Assembly (NCBI RefSeq): GCF_003063265.1
Contig: NZ_NERU01000022.1
Coordinates: 1-64,000 of the forward strand
Length of the DNA: 64,000 nucleotides
Source: Limnohabitans sp. WS1
GTDB taxonomy: Bacteria; Pseudomonadota; Gammaproteobacteria; Burkholderiales; Burkholderiaceae_C
Reading direction: 5' to 3'
Shown in pieces: positions 1-7,399 of the stretch. A program made the translations under genes and the position numbers. The notes beneath the pieces are model-generated. The model was given only the letters and a program-made list of their open reading frames with translations. It did not search any database and was not told where the DNA came from. The stretch's first letter is position 1. Each line of letters opens with the position of its first letter.

Positions 1-1
1 T

Positions 2-127
2 TACATCGCACATCACAACAAAAATCCTAAGCCCTTCATCTGGACAAAAAGCGCTCGCGACATCTTGCAAAAGGTCATTCGTGCCAACAAGCGCTTAAGT
101 TCCAAACAGAATGCAACACTACACTAG
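2..127 (+). mobile_element. IS630-family transposase, C-terminal fragment (runs in from outside the window)
   Basis: Frame 2 is open from the first bases to a TAG at 125-127 and gives 41 residues containing NPKPFIWTKSARDILQKV followed by IRANKRLSSKQ. This is the characteristic end of IS630/Tc1-mariner-type transposases, the DDE enzymes that insert at TA dinucleotides. Only the tail is inside the window; the catalytic part lies to the left. The stop overlaps the 3' end of the antisense HEPN/Toprim gene, whose stop is at 119. A TA dinucleotide at 129-130 could be the target-site duplication, so the element may end at about 128. Recognition is from memory of the family's C-terminal motif; no alignment was run. 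Confidence 0.75.
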
Positions 128-1192
128 GTAGCACTCGATGGCTGCGGCTCGACCGTTGATGTCGGTTCGAACAACACCGCTTGGGCCTAGAGCAGGGAAG
201 TCAAGAAATTGATCGAGGTCGGGCAGCAGCATCGAACGCATGTTGACTGGGAAGGTGAACTTCTGCAGGCTACGATACGCTTCGGCTCCCTCTGCGTCGT
301 TGTCGAAGACGAACACCATGCGATTTTGGACGTCGATCTTGACGAGGCCTTCAGCGAACTTAGCTAGATTCCCGGTACCCGAGAAGGGGTGGCGTTCCTT
401 AATGTCGATAAATCTGAAGAAGTCTTCAACGTCTGGCCGGAGCAGCGAAAGGCCTCGCTTCAGTATGTGTGTGTCGGACGTCCCCTCGGTGGCCAGCATA
501 AAGGTCTGTTCACGGCGGGCGCCGGCGACAAAGTCTTCGTTTATTGCCCAGCCGGCAGCAACGAAATTCCCGTAATCCCAGGCAACGTCCAGCGTAAGGT
601 TTGCAGGGTTCTCGGCGAGGACGCGCAGCACTGAATAAGGAGATAAGAAGCCGATGAGGCCACCAAAGTGGCTGCGTTCAGAGTAGCCGTCGACGTCGCG
701 ATCCTGGTCACCTTGAGGCAGCAAAGCCGCGTCGGGATCGGCCGCCAATCGGGCCCGCCATTGATTGGATCCGGGCTCAATATCCAATCGGTATTCATCG
801 TCAAGGTCAGATACCGGATACCTGCGGATGAACTCGACGAACTTGACAAATTCCAGCCGCTCGGACTGAGTTGCTAATGGCGTGCCATGGCCCTCGTCGT
901 GCCGATCCTTGTCCTGCGTCACCTGCTTTTCGTACTCTGCCTGGACTGTGGCCAGCGAGTACCCAAGTAGCTCGAGTCTTGGCACTATCGAGCCGAGCGA
1001 ACGACAAAAGCAAATTTCCCTTTGGGCAAGATCCTCTTCAGGGTGGTCTTCGTAGTAGTTGTAGTCGATGTTGGGATGGCGGCGATGCTGGCGATCAGAT
1101 TCCTGAAACAGCATTCCGTGGTCGATGCCGATTTCCCACTTATTGAAAGTGAGGGTAATGGCACCCACAGTCAACGTGATTGGTGTCGTCAT
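119..1192 (-). CDS. HEPN/Toprim-type protein, probably truncated at the C terminus by the IS630 element
   Basis: 357 aa. The C-terminal third carries a TOPRIM-like nucleotidyl-transferase/hydrolase core: a glutamate in FMLATEGTSDTHIL (E236), then an acidic strand VFVFDNDAEG (D297-D299). The N-terminal ~230 residues resemble the domain found upstream of Toprim in 'HEPN/Toprim-associated' proteins, usually seen in defence islands. TOPRIM domains of this kind bind metal and are found in OLD-like and RNA/DNA-processing enzymes; the substrate here is unknown. The reading frame ends at ...IECYLV, exactly where the IS630 tail begins on the other strand, so the original C terminus is probably missing. 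Neighbours downstream are other conflict-system genes. The assignment rests on motifs only. Confidence 0.6.
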   Translation of the reverse strand: MTTPITLTVGAITLTFNKWEIGIDHGMLFQESDRQHRRHPNIDYNYYEDHPEEDLAQREICFCRSLGSIVPRLELLGYSLATVQAEYEKQVTQDKDRHDEGHGTPLATQSERLEFVKFVEFIRRYPVSDLDDEYRLDIEPGSNQWRARLAADPDAALLPQGDQDRDVDGYSERSHFGGLIGFLSPYSVLRVLAENPANLTLDVAWDYGNFVAAGWAINEDFVAGARREQTFMLATEGTSDTHILKRGLSLLRPDVEDFFRFIDIKERHPFSGTGNLAKFAEGLVKIDVQNRMVFVFDNDAEGAEAYRSLQKFTFPVNMRSMLLPDLDQFLDFPALGPSGVVRTDINGRAAAIECYLV

Positions 1193-1370
1193 TGCCGGGT
1201 AATTTTTTGAAGAAGAGAAAGATGCAGACTATCGCAGATTAAGCATGGTAACTAGCAACTGGCAACTGGCTCCAAGTGACGGTGACCACGTTTCAAGCAG
1301 CAACATTTGTGTAGAAGCGAGCGGCGTGTTGACGCCGATCCAATATTGACCACCTGGAGGGATGCGAAAA
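1193..1370. other. Intergenic region with a possible IS21-type terminal sequence
   Basis: No gene is visible between the HEPN/Toprim start and the left direct repeat. At about 1327-1352 the string GCCGATCCAATATTGACCA resembles internal terminal repeats of IS21-family elements, but no istA/istB genes or matching opposite end are present, so this is at most a scar. The region must also contain the promoter of the HEPN/Toprim gene; no clear -35/-10 pair was chosen. Confidence 0.25.
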
Positions 1371-1499
1371 CGCCTTGGGCACACACGTTTCACTTTTGGT
1401 TTTTTTCATGCTGCTGTGAATGGCTTGGGCGATGCGCTCCAGGGTGCAAGCGAGTTGGCTGACGCCATACTTCCTCAAACCCTTTCCACGTCACCACAA

Positions 1500-1523
1500 T
1501 GTCGCGATAATGGTATTGCGACA
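1500..1523. promoter_or_regulatory. Palindromic operator 1 of fic (TGTCGC-N12-GCGACA)
   Basis: A 24-bp element with perfect 6-bp inverted arms TGTCGC and GCGACA separated by 12 bp, lying 49-72 bp upstream of the fic start codon. A second element of identical geometry follows 39 bp downstream. The spacing of the half-sites suggests a dimeric DNA-binding protein; the N-terminal winged helix of the Fic protein itself is the obvious candidate (inference). The same element is preserved at 13408-13431. Confidence 0.7.
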
Positions 1524-1538
1524 CTTTTCAGGTATAAA

Positions 1539-1562
1539 TGTCGCAATTTAAATATCGCGACA
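1539..1562. promoter_or_regulatory. Palindromic operator 2 of fic (TGTCGC-N12-GCGACA)
   Basis: Second 24-bp copy with the same arms and the same 12-bp spacer, ending 9 bp before the ATG. A TATAAA stretch (1533-1538) lies between the two operators and could be a -10 box, so binding at both sites would bracket or cover the promoter. The AGGAG at 1562-1566, right at the edge of this element, is the likely ribosome-binding site, so occupancy could also affect translation initiation. Confidence 0.7.
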
Positions 1563-1571
1563 GGAGCCCAA

Positions 1572-2969
1572 ATGGCCAACGCCCCTTTGATGCACGAATA
1601 CCAAGCGGTGGAGGATGTCATCACCCAATATCCTGAGGGTGTCGCGATTGATCAAATCGAGCGAAGCATGCCGTCTGCGCCCAATCGGCGAACTTTGCAG
1701 CGTTGGCTCAATGCGCTAATGGCCCAGCAGCGGATTCGCCGCGAAGGCCATGCCCGTGCCGTGAAATATTGGCGCATCAAGCCAGTTGACTCGGCCGAGC
1801 AGGCCATGCCGCCAGGCACAAGCAGTGTCACGGCGCATGCAGACACGCTGATTCCTCTGTCACCCGAAGCCCGCGAGGTCGAGACACGGGTGCGTCAGCC
1901 CATGATGCTGCGTCAACCTGTAGGGTACAAGCGTGATTTTCTGGACAGTTATCGGCCCAACGAAACGGCCTACCTGAGCCAGGACATTCGAGATGAACTG
2001 CTCTTGCAGGGGCAAGTGTTGGGTGGCCATGAACCCGCTGGCACATACGCCAGGCAACTGGCCGATCGCTTGTTGATTGACTTGTCGTGGAACTCCAGCC
2101 GCCTGGAGGGCAACACTTATTCTTTGCTCGAAACCGAGCGCTTGATTTCAGCGGGCGAGGCCGCCACGGGCAAAAATGCCTTGGAGGCGCAGATGATCCT
2201 CAATCACAAGGGGGCCATTGAGTTTTTGATCGATGCTTCAAATGACATCGACTTCAACCGTTACACCCTGTTGAATCTGCACGCATTGCTCAGCGACAAC
2301 TTGCTGGACGATCCCACCGCCAGTGGTCGTTTGCGTTCAATTCCGGTGGGTATTGGACAAACCACTTTTCTACCGCTGGAAGGCCCGCAACGCATCGAGG
2401 AATGTTTTGACCAAGTGCTGGACACTGCAGCGGCGATCCGTGACCCGTTTGAGCAGGCATTTTTTGTGATGGTGCATTTGCCTTATCTGCAACCGTTTGT
2501 GGACGTCAACAAACGTGTTTCTCGTCTGGCGGCCAATATTCCCTTGATCAAGCGCAATCTGTGCCCGCTGTCATTTGTCGACGTTCCGCAGTCCTTGTAC
2601 ATCAGCGCCTTGTTGGGCGTTTACGAACTTCATCGCACCGAGTTGCTGCGCGATGTGTTCATCTGGGCCTACAAGCGGTCGTGCGCCCGTTATTCAGCAG
2701 TGCGTCAGTCCTTGGGCGATCCTGACCCTTTCCGTTTGCAATTCCGGGAAAACATTGCCGAAGTTGTCGCCCATGTGGTGCGCCAAAAAATGAACAAGAA
2801 ACAAGCTGTGCGCCACATTCAGCAAGTTGCTCACCAAATGGAGGCTCTGCATCGCCCCCGTTTCATTGAGGTCGTGGAAACGCAACTGCTCCATCTTCAC
2901 GAAGGCAATATGGCCCGTTACCGCCTGCGGCCCAGTGAGTTCAGGCAGTGGCAAGAAGCCTGGCGGTGA
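1572..2969 (+). CDS. Fic-fold protein with N-terminal winged helix; active-site His replaced
   Basis: 465 aa from the ATG at 1572, chosen because AGGAG lies 5 bp upstream and upstream in-frame sequence is part of the operator region. Residues ~8-70 form a winged-helix-like DNA-binding domain. SSRLEGN (175-181) matches the class II inhibitory helix motif (S/T)xxxE(G/N). The Fic core motif, normally HxFx(D/E)GNGRxxR, reads [12 protein letters not shown] (307-318): the catalytic His is Gln and both glycines of GNGR are changed (V, K). Canonical Fic proteins AMPylate targets; this version is unlikely to do so by the standard mechanism. It may act as a regulator or on a different substrate. The same degenerate motif occurs in a recognisable Fic subfamily, so this is not a random mutation. 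Confidence 0.85.
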   Translation: MANAPLMHEYQAVEDVITQYPEGVAIDQIERSMPSAPNRRTLQRWLNALMAQQRIRREGHARAVKYWRIKPVDSAEQAMPPGTSSVTAHADTLIPLSPEAREVETRVRQPMMLRQPVGYKRDFLDSYRPNETAYLSQDIRDELLLQGQVLGGHEPAGTYARQLADRLLIDLSWNSSRLEGNTYSLLETERLISAGEAATGKNALEAQMILNHKGAIEFLIDASNDIDFNRYTLLNLHALLSDNLLDDPTASGRLRSIPVGIGQTTFLPLEGPQRIEECFDQVLDTAAAIRDPFEQAFFVMVHLPYLQPFVDVNKRVSRLAANIPLIKRNLCPLSFVDVPQSLYISALLGVYELHRTELLRDVFIWAYKRSCARYSAVRQSLGDPDPFRLQFRENIAEVVAHVVRQKMNKKQAVRHIQQVAHQMEALHRPRFIEVVETQLLHLHEGNMARYRLRPSEFRQWQEAWR

Positions 2970-3053
2970 TACTGCCGCCCTGCACAGCCAAGGCCCGCGC
3001 CCGATAAAGCATCTGCCCGAACGCTGCCTGCACATGCGCCGAAGGCATGCGAA

Positions 3054-3438
3054 GCCGTGGACTCCAACATCCACTTGTTGGAAGACGTGCACCACACCAC
3101 CACGCCGATCGCGGTGGGTGAGATTTTCAACTAGCCTGTACCAACTGCGCACCGGCCGCCACGGCGCAACCGACCTCTCGCCCGTGTGCATGGACGCAGC
3201 CCTGCACTTTGACACCTGGGTGCCCAACTTCGGCGTGCAAGAGTTCATGCCGCACAGCGAAGAAATGCTGTCAGTCTTCCCGTACGACTATCGCTTTGAG
3301 CGCGGCATGATGCACTGCGGCGAGTCACCCGGCCACGGGGTGGACATCGACGAAAAGCTGGCGGCCAAATACCCCTACCAAAGGGCTTATTTGCCGGTGA
3401 ACCGGCTGCAGCATGATGGGACGCTGTGGAGTTGGTGA
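3054..3438 (+). pseudogene. Mannonate dehydratase (ManD/RspA-like, enolase superfamily), broken C-terminal part
   Basis: One frame reads [13 protein letters not shown] then [10 protein letters not shown] and hits a TAG at 3132-3134. A second frame reads [18 protein letters not shown] and continues through [16 protein letters not shown] and a tail with [15 protein letters not shown] up to a TGA at 3436-3438. Both pieces are diagnostic of the sugar-acid dehydratases that convert D-mannonate to 2-keto-3-deoxygluconate. About 40 residues that normally join the two pieces are missing and the frame changes, and no N-terminal half is present. This is a decayed metabolic gene inside the accessory island and says nothing about current function. 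Confidence 0.8.
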
Positions 3439-3752
3439 GGTGAGCTGAACGTGGATGGGCTGGTTTGCAGCGGAAGCCGTCATCGGCTCTGATCCTTCAA
3501 CTGGCTACCACCAACCAGAAGCGGAATTCCGCTCATTCGGGTTCTAGTTCATCTTAAGACTGCTTGCAGCTCATCGCCAAGTGCAGGTATCTGTTCATGG
3601 CGAGCTGTGAAGACTCGCAGGCAGAAATACAAACCTGAATGAGCCGAAAAACCAAAATCAATCAGATTTTCGTTGCTGGCTAGAAGTGAAAGGATGAGAA
3701 TTCACAGTTCAAGGCCCGAGCCTGAAGGGCGTTAATTAGGCTGGAGCGCATC
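3439..3752. other. Intergenic region, no gene recognised
   Basis: 314 bp between the mannonate dehydratase remnant and the CoiA-like gene. It contains a short palindrome GCGGAATTCCGC near 3522-3533. No coding remnant, RNA gene or convincing terminator was identified. The promoter of the downstream 753-aa gene must be in its right part; GGCTGGAGCG just before 3753 gives only a weak ribosome-binding site. Confidence 0.4.
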
Positions 3753-6014
3753 ATGGCAAAAGTAGAGGTCAAGCTATTAGAACCAACGCAAGAAGAGCGC
3801 ACTTTCGCCGCTTTTGAACCCATGCGCTGGGCAGAGCTTAAAGCGAGCGGAAAGCCGATCTACATTGGAACTCTGGCCGCAACACAAAACGGAAACGCCT
3901 GTGGGTGCCGCTGCCCATCATGTGGCGAAGACATTCAGGCTGTAAACGCAGGTAAGCACGCAAGCCATTTCGCAAGGCCTGGAACCCGTGGCATGTTTTT
4001 CCGGCACACCTCTGGCCATCAACGCGGTGATTGCGGATTCCTGGCGGCTAAGTTAGCCGCGCTGCATTTGCTCATGGAGCAGGGCGAAGTAGATCTACCC
4101 GCTCCCAGAAGGCGGCACTCGCATCTTGGTGTTTCGGGGCAGGTGTATTGGGGTGAAAGCGAAGGCAGCAGATGGCGCGGGCAGATCCAGAACAAGGTAT
4201 GGCTCGATGACCAATCAGCCAAGATTACTTTGGACGACGGCAAAGTCGTCCTTGTTTTGCTACGGGCCAGGTCAGAAATTTCCTGCGATGGCGGAATAGA
4301 TGGGATCATCACCATTGAGGTGGACGATCCGGCAGTAGCGTCCTGGGGTCCGCAGCAAATACTAGATCGCCTTAAACTCAACAACGGATTCGCGTGCTGG
4401 CAGCAGCATTGGGAAGATGATTCGCTCAACGCGGTGGCGGAGCATGCCGCGAAGGACAAAGCAGAAGCAGCTCTGGATGCGCTGCCTCAGGGTTTGGTGT
4501 TGCCAGATGGGCTCACTCAGTTTCAAAAGTCAGAAACCATCCTGCACGCCAAGGTCAAAGAACTTCTTTCAGAAGCAGGCGAGTTTCATGCCCCAGGGAT
4601 GGTGCGGCCTGTCAGTAGGCTAATGGATGACGGCAGCGAAGCCGAGACTACTGCCGAATTGGACAGTGAATACCTCAAGATAACTGATGTTCGTCTCGAA
4701 CACCGGTTGAAAGGCCTGGTGCCGGATGTGATCTGTCAGGCTCAATGTAGCTGCAATCCCGACAATCCAATCACACTCTTGATAGAAGTGGCGGTGACCC
4801 ATCGAGTGGATGAGGCAAAGATGGAAAAAATCAGGTCGGCTGAGCTTGCATGCGTCGAAATCGACCTTTCGTGGATATCCGCTCGGTCGCAGCGGATCAC
4901 GATCGCGCAATTGAAAAGCGAAGTCATCCATGGACTAGACAGCAAGGCCTGGATCTTTAATCCCTTTATCAACGACCGTGTGCGAGCGAAGAGCGCTGAG
5001 CTTGAAATGCATGACATCGCGTGGCGGGCTGAGCGAGAAGCTCAAACCCTGGCGCGTCGGGCTGAGCAACAAGCTCAAACCGATCGAATTCTGTGGCTGA
5101 ACGAGTGTAGGGAAGAGCACCTACTTGAGCTATTTCTTCGTGTTCTCAGGCGGTCATGGGAAGGTAAAGCCGGTGTCTTGAGAGTGGATGACGGCCACAT
5201 GATTGAAGCTGAGGACATCGCCGCACAACTGTCTCTGCGTGGATTTCCCTGTGCCCAGGAGCAGTTCTTCGTATCGCAGGATGGATTGTTGAGCCACCTT
5301 GACGAGCTCCAAAGGTCCCTTCGCGGTCGCTGGTTTGGCGATCGGTTGCGAGGCCTATGGCAAATGAACCGCGATCCAGAGATGCGCAGGTTCATCACCT
5401 TGGGGTTGCTCATGGTGCGGGTGCACAATCCCCGGCTATCGACCGAAGATAAGACGTTGCTTGATGAATTGCGCCAAACCGTTGCGCAAAACGTTCGAAC
5501 CGACAACCAGGCTTACTTGAGGCCAAAGCGCTATGACGCGCTGATTGCCCGGTTGTTCCCTGAAATCCGGGAAGCTTTGAACCATCCATTTGGCACAATG
5601 GAGCCCTTTGAAGAGAAGCAAAAAGTCATACGGAATCAAAAGCGCCTTCAGATGATGGAGGAGGCTCGCCAGCAAGCACACAAGGAAGCGCAAAAGCACA
5701 AAGTGGAGATTGCGCGCGATAGGGCCATGGTCAAAATCGACGATTTTTTGACAAAGGAACGATTGAGCAGATGGGTCACTGATGCTTCGGTGACAAGCCT
5801 GGATGATGTGCTTAAACAGCTTGCGGTACAGCGCTTGGTGGGCAATTACTTGCGGTCCAATTTGGATGTTGTCGCCTTGCTGACAAATGCGTGGGAGGCC
5901 CGCGACAAGCGTCTGAATTTCAGGTCATGGTTTGAGGAGGTCGGTGGTGCCGATCTTGATAGAGCCCAACTGATGTTGGGTGCTCTAAAGTTGGCGGGCT
6001 TGGTGGAGAAGTGA
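3753..6014 (+). CDS. Large CoiA-like protein with Cys cluster and PD-(D/E)XK-type nuclease motif, function unknown
   Basis: 753 aa. Residues 50-57 form a tight cysteine cluster (C50, C52, C54, C57) followed by HFARPG and HTSGHQRGDC (to C94), the layout of the zinc-finger-like N terminus of competence CoiA-type proteins. A nuclease-like core follows: SETILHAKVKELL (260-272), PDVI (D325), then LLIEVAVTHRVDEAKMEKIR (E345), then EIDLSW, matching the D...ExA strand order of PD-(D/E)XK enzymes. Later segments (about 428-445 and 620-670) are charged, alanine/glutamine-rich and probably coiled coil. CoiA-like proteins are associated with DNA uptake or processing. Its place between a Fic gene and a type III restriction system suggests a conflict-related role, but this is inference. 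Confidence 0.6.
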   Translation: MAKVEVKLLEPTQEERTFAAFEPMRWAELKASGKPIYIGTLAATQNGNACGCRCPSCGEDIQAVNAGKHASHFARPGTRGMFFRHTSGHQRGDCGFLAAKLAALHLLMEQGEVDLPAPRRRHSHLGVSGQVYWGESEGSRWRGQIQNKVWLDDQSAKITLDDGKVVLVLLRARSEISCDGGIDGIITIEVDDPAVASWGPQQILDRLKLNNGFACWQQHWEDDSLNAVAEHAAKDKAEAALDALPQGLVLPDGLTQFQKSETILHAKVKELLSEAGEFHAPGMVRPVSRLMDDGSEAETTAELDSEYLKITDVRLEHRLKGLVPDVICQAQCSCNPDNPITLLIEVAVTHRVDEAKMEKIRSAELACVEIDLSWISARSQRITIAQLKSEVIHGLDSKAWIFNPFINDRVRAKSAELEMHDIAWRAEREAQTLARRAEQQAQTDRILWLNECREEHLLELFLRVLRRSWEGKAGVLRVDDGHMIEAEDIAAQLSLRGFPCAQEQFFVSQDGLLSHLDELQRSLRGRWFGDRLRGLWQMNRDPEMRRFITLGLLMVRVHNPRLSTEDKTLLDELRQTVAQNVRTDNQAYLRPKRYDALIARLFPEIREALNHPFGTMEPFEEKQKVIRNQKRLQMMEEARQQAHKEAQKHKVEIARDRAMVKIDDFLTKERLSRWVTDASVTSLDDVLKQLAVQRLVGNYLRSNLDVVALLTNAWEARDKRLNFRSWFEEVGGADLDRAQLMLGALKLAGLVEK

Positions 6015-6089
6015 TGAATTTATTACCCGCCAATTAGGGTCCCGCCGACCAATCAAGACGCACGGGTAGCCACCGGGGATTGATTCAGG

Positions 6090-6269
6090 ACGTGGTCGGG
6101 AAAGCGGCGGCGTCCTAAGTGGCTCAACGACGCTCTTGCTGCAGGGATGGAACTCGCAGAGTCAGCACCTAAAGCGTTGGCTGATTGCGACGGCGTCACC
6201 GCGCTGCCGGTGCCTAAACAGCCGCTGGTAGGCATGAAACGGTCTGCCGCAGCAATGATCGCCGATTAA
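6090..6269 (+). pseudogene. H-NS-like protein, C-terminal DNA-binding tail remnant
   Basis: One frame reads TWSGKRRRPKWLNDALAAG and continues to a TAA at 6267-6269. This resembles the AT-hook-like DNA-binding end of H-NS family proteins (TWSGRGRxPxW followed by L..A...G). The upstream sequence has an in-frame stop just before it and no oligomerisation domain, so only a fragment remains. H-NS proteins silence horizontally acquired DNA. The call depends on a short motif and is moderate at best. Confidence 0.45.
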
Positions 6270-6444
6270 CTGGGTTCGGCAACAGCAGACTTTCGGCGAT
6301 CGGCACTGAGTGTCGCTGTTCAGCCTAAAGAAGCCCCGCGACTCACGACCTCAACTCTTCGTGACCCTGCAACCCAGCGATAAAGCTGCTGTCATCGCCT
6401 GTCAGCGATGGCAGCACTTCAATGCAGCCCACTGAACGGCATCA

Positions 6445-6696
6445 TTACGTCCCCGCGTAAGACCCCCCATCGGCCAACACGTTCTGCCCCGTCATTTAAG
6501 CCGCATGCTGGCTGCACAAGAAGGCGCAGATTGCACCAAACTCTTGCGGGTTGCCGTAGCGCCCGGCCGGAATTTGCGCTTGCTGGATCACGCGCAGCTC
6601 TTCCATGGTTTTGCCCGCTTTTTGGTCCATGGCGGGCAAGGTGGAGCGGATGTGGTCAGTGTGCAGCTGTTTCACGCGCTGGCCTTTGCGCTGATC
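6445..6696 (-). pseudogene. Short-chain dehydrogenase/reductase, C-terminal remnant with an internal stop
   Basis: Reading the minus strand, one frame gives VKQLHTDHIRSTLPAMDQ, a middle segment ending IPAGRYGNPQEFGAICAFLC, then SQHAA, a TAA stop, and MTGQNVLADGGSYAGT ending in another TAA. This is the standard end of SDR oxidoreductases (R.G.PEE.....FL.S..A.Y.TGQ...DGG), with the usual Tyr before TGQ mutated to a stop. The N-terminal Rossmann part and catalytic YxxxK are absent. It is dead metabolic DNA within the island. Confidence 0.75.
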
Positions 6697-6863
6697 ATCA
6701 GCGGGATTTGAGTGTCATCAAGACAATAAGCCGCGAAGGTTTTCCCGGGCTGCATCAGGAATTTCCAAATTGATGCACAGGCTGGGCTTGGACGGCAATT
6801 AGGTTGAAGACGCTTTTGCAACGATTGCAGGTCGTCGGATTCACGATCAAGCCAAAGCAAAAC
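6697..6863. other. Intergenic region, no gene recognised
   Basis: This stretch separates the SDR remnant from the end of the XRE regulator. Together with 6015-6089 and 6270-6444, which also lack recognisable genes, it makes 6015-6863 a zone of decayed sequence rather than intact genes. No terminator with a clear U-tract was picked out. Confidence 0.35.
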
Positions 6864-7277
6864 TTACTTCTTGGCGGGGGCATCTTGCACCTCATTGGCC
6901 TTGGCAAACGTCAGGATCACCTCGCGGATGATCTTGCGCTGAGTTGCGGGGAGCTGCAAAAAGGCGTCGAAGGTTTCGCGCTCCAGATAACCGACGCCCT
7001 CGTCCCAGCGTTTTTCGCGTCGCTTGACTGATTGGCGCACAGCAGTCCCAAACCGCAGAACTTCCGGTTCGATGTTAAGGGTCTCAGCCAAGACCAGCAG
7101 CTTATCTTGCTCAGGAATGGCCTCGCCGCGCAACCAACGAGAGACTGCCTGAAAGCTGACCGAGCGACCCCAGTAATTGGTATTGAACAGCGTCAGCAGG
7201 ATTCCTGGACGTGGCTCCAAACCTGCCGAGATCATGGCTTCACGTAACCTTTGAGCAAATTCAAGCTTGTTATCCAT
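6864..7277 (-). CDS. XRE/Cro-type HTH regulator, likely controller of the type III R-M operon
   Basis: 137 aa. Residues ~5-60 form a helix-turn-helix with FAQRLREAM, then VSFQAVSRWLRGEAIPEQDK, the recognition-helix region of Cro/CI-like repressors, followed by a linker and a helical C-terminal extension ending in Lys-rich ...APAKK. It is transcribed away from mod, with 122 bp between the two start codons. That spacer contains a repeated TCAGTTGAATT element. This arrangement is typical of controller proteins of restriction-modification systems, which delay or balance res and mod expression. That it regulates mod is inferred from position. Confidence 0.75.
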   Translation of the reverse strand: MDNKLEFAQRLREAMISAGLEPRPGILLTLFNTNYWGRSVSFQAVSRWLRGEAIPEQDKLLVLAETLNIEPEVLRFGTAVRQSVKRREKRWDEGVGYLERETFDAFLQLPATQRKIIREVILTFAKANEVQDAPAKK

Positions 7278-7293
7278 GCTTGAACTTTGAATT

Positions 7294-7351
7294 TCAGTTG
7301 AATTTTTATTAAACTTTTTGTTGTACTATTCATTCAAATATCAGTTGAATT
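7294..7351. promoter_or_regulatory. Divergent xre/mod promoter region with repeated TCAGTTGAATT element
   Basis: The 11-bp string TCAGTTGAATT occurs at 7294-7304 and again at 7341-7351, in direct orientation, 47 bp apart. The first copy sits in the short near-palindrome TTCAGTTGAA. The whole spacer (7278-7399) is far more AT-rich than its surroundings. Two identical sites in a divergent spacer are good candidates for binding sites of the adjacent XRE regulator. Confidence 0.5.
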
Positions 7352-7399
7352 AATCATTAAACCGATGCAACCTTATCGGGTTGTGCGGTCAGCCAGTGC

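Larger units (their letters stand above)
1371..1655 (+). repeat. Left copy of an imperfect direct repeat (fic promoter, operators and first codons)
   Basis: This stretch matches 13278-13564 co-linearly, starting at CGCCTTGGGCACA and ending at GTCGCGATTGATCAA. Both copies share the ...TTGGGC-N-ATGCGCT... segment, a TGACGCCATA-TTCCTCAAA block, the TGTCGC/GCGACA palindromes and codons for [18 protein letters not shown]. This copy is the functional one because it continues into full-length fic. The two copies bracket about 11.6 kb of accessory genes. Confidence 0.85.

Noticed and set aside
1362-1571. Upstream extension of the Fic frame
   Set aside because: The extra 70 codons run through the palindromic operators and likely promoter; the ATG at 1572 has AGGAG and the remnant copy shows the same start region.
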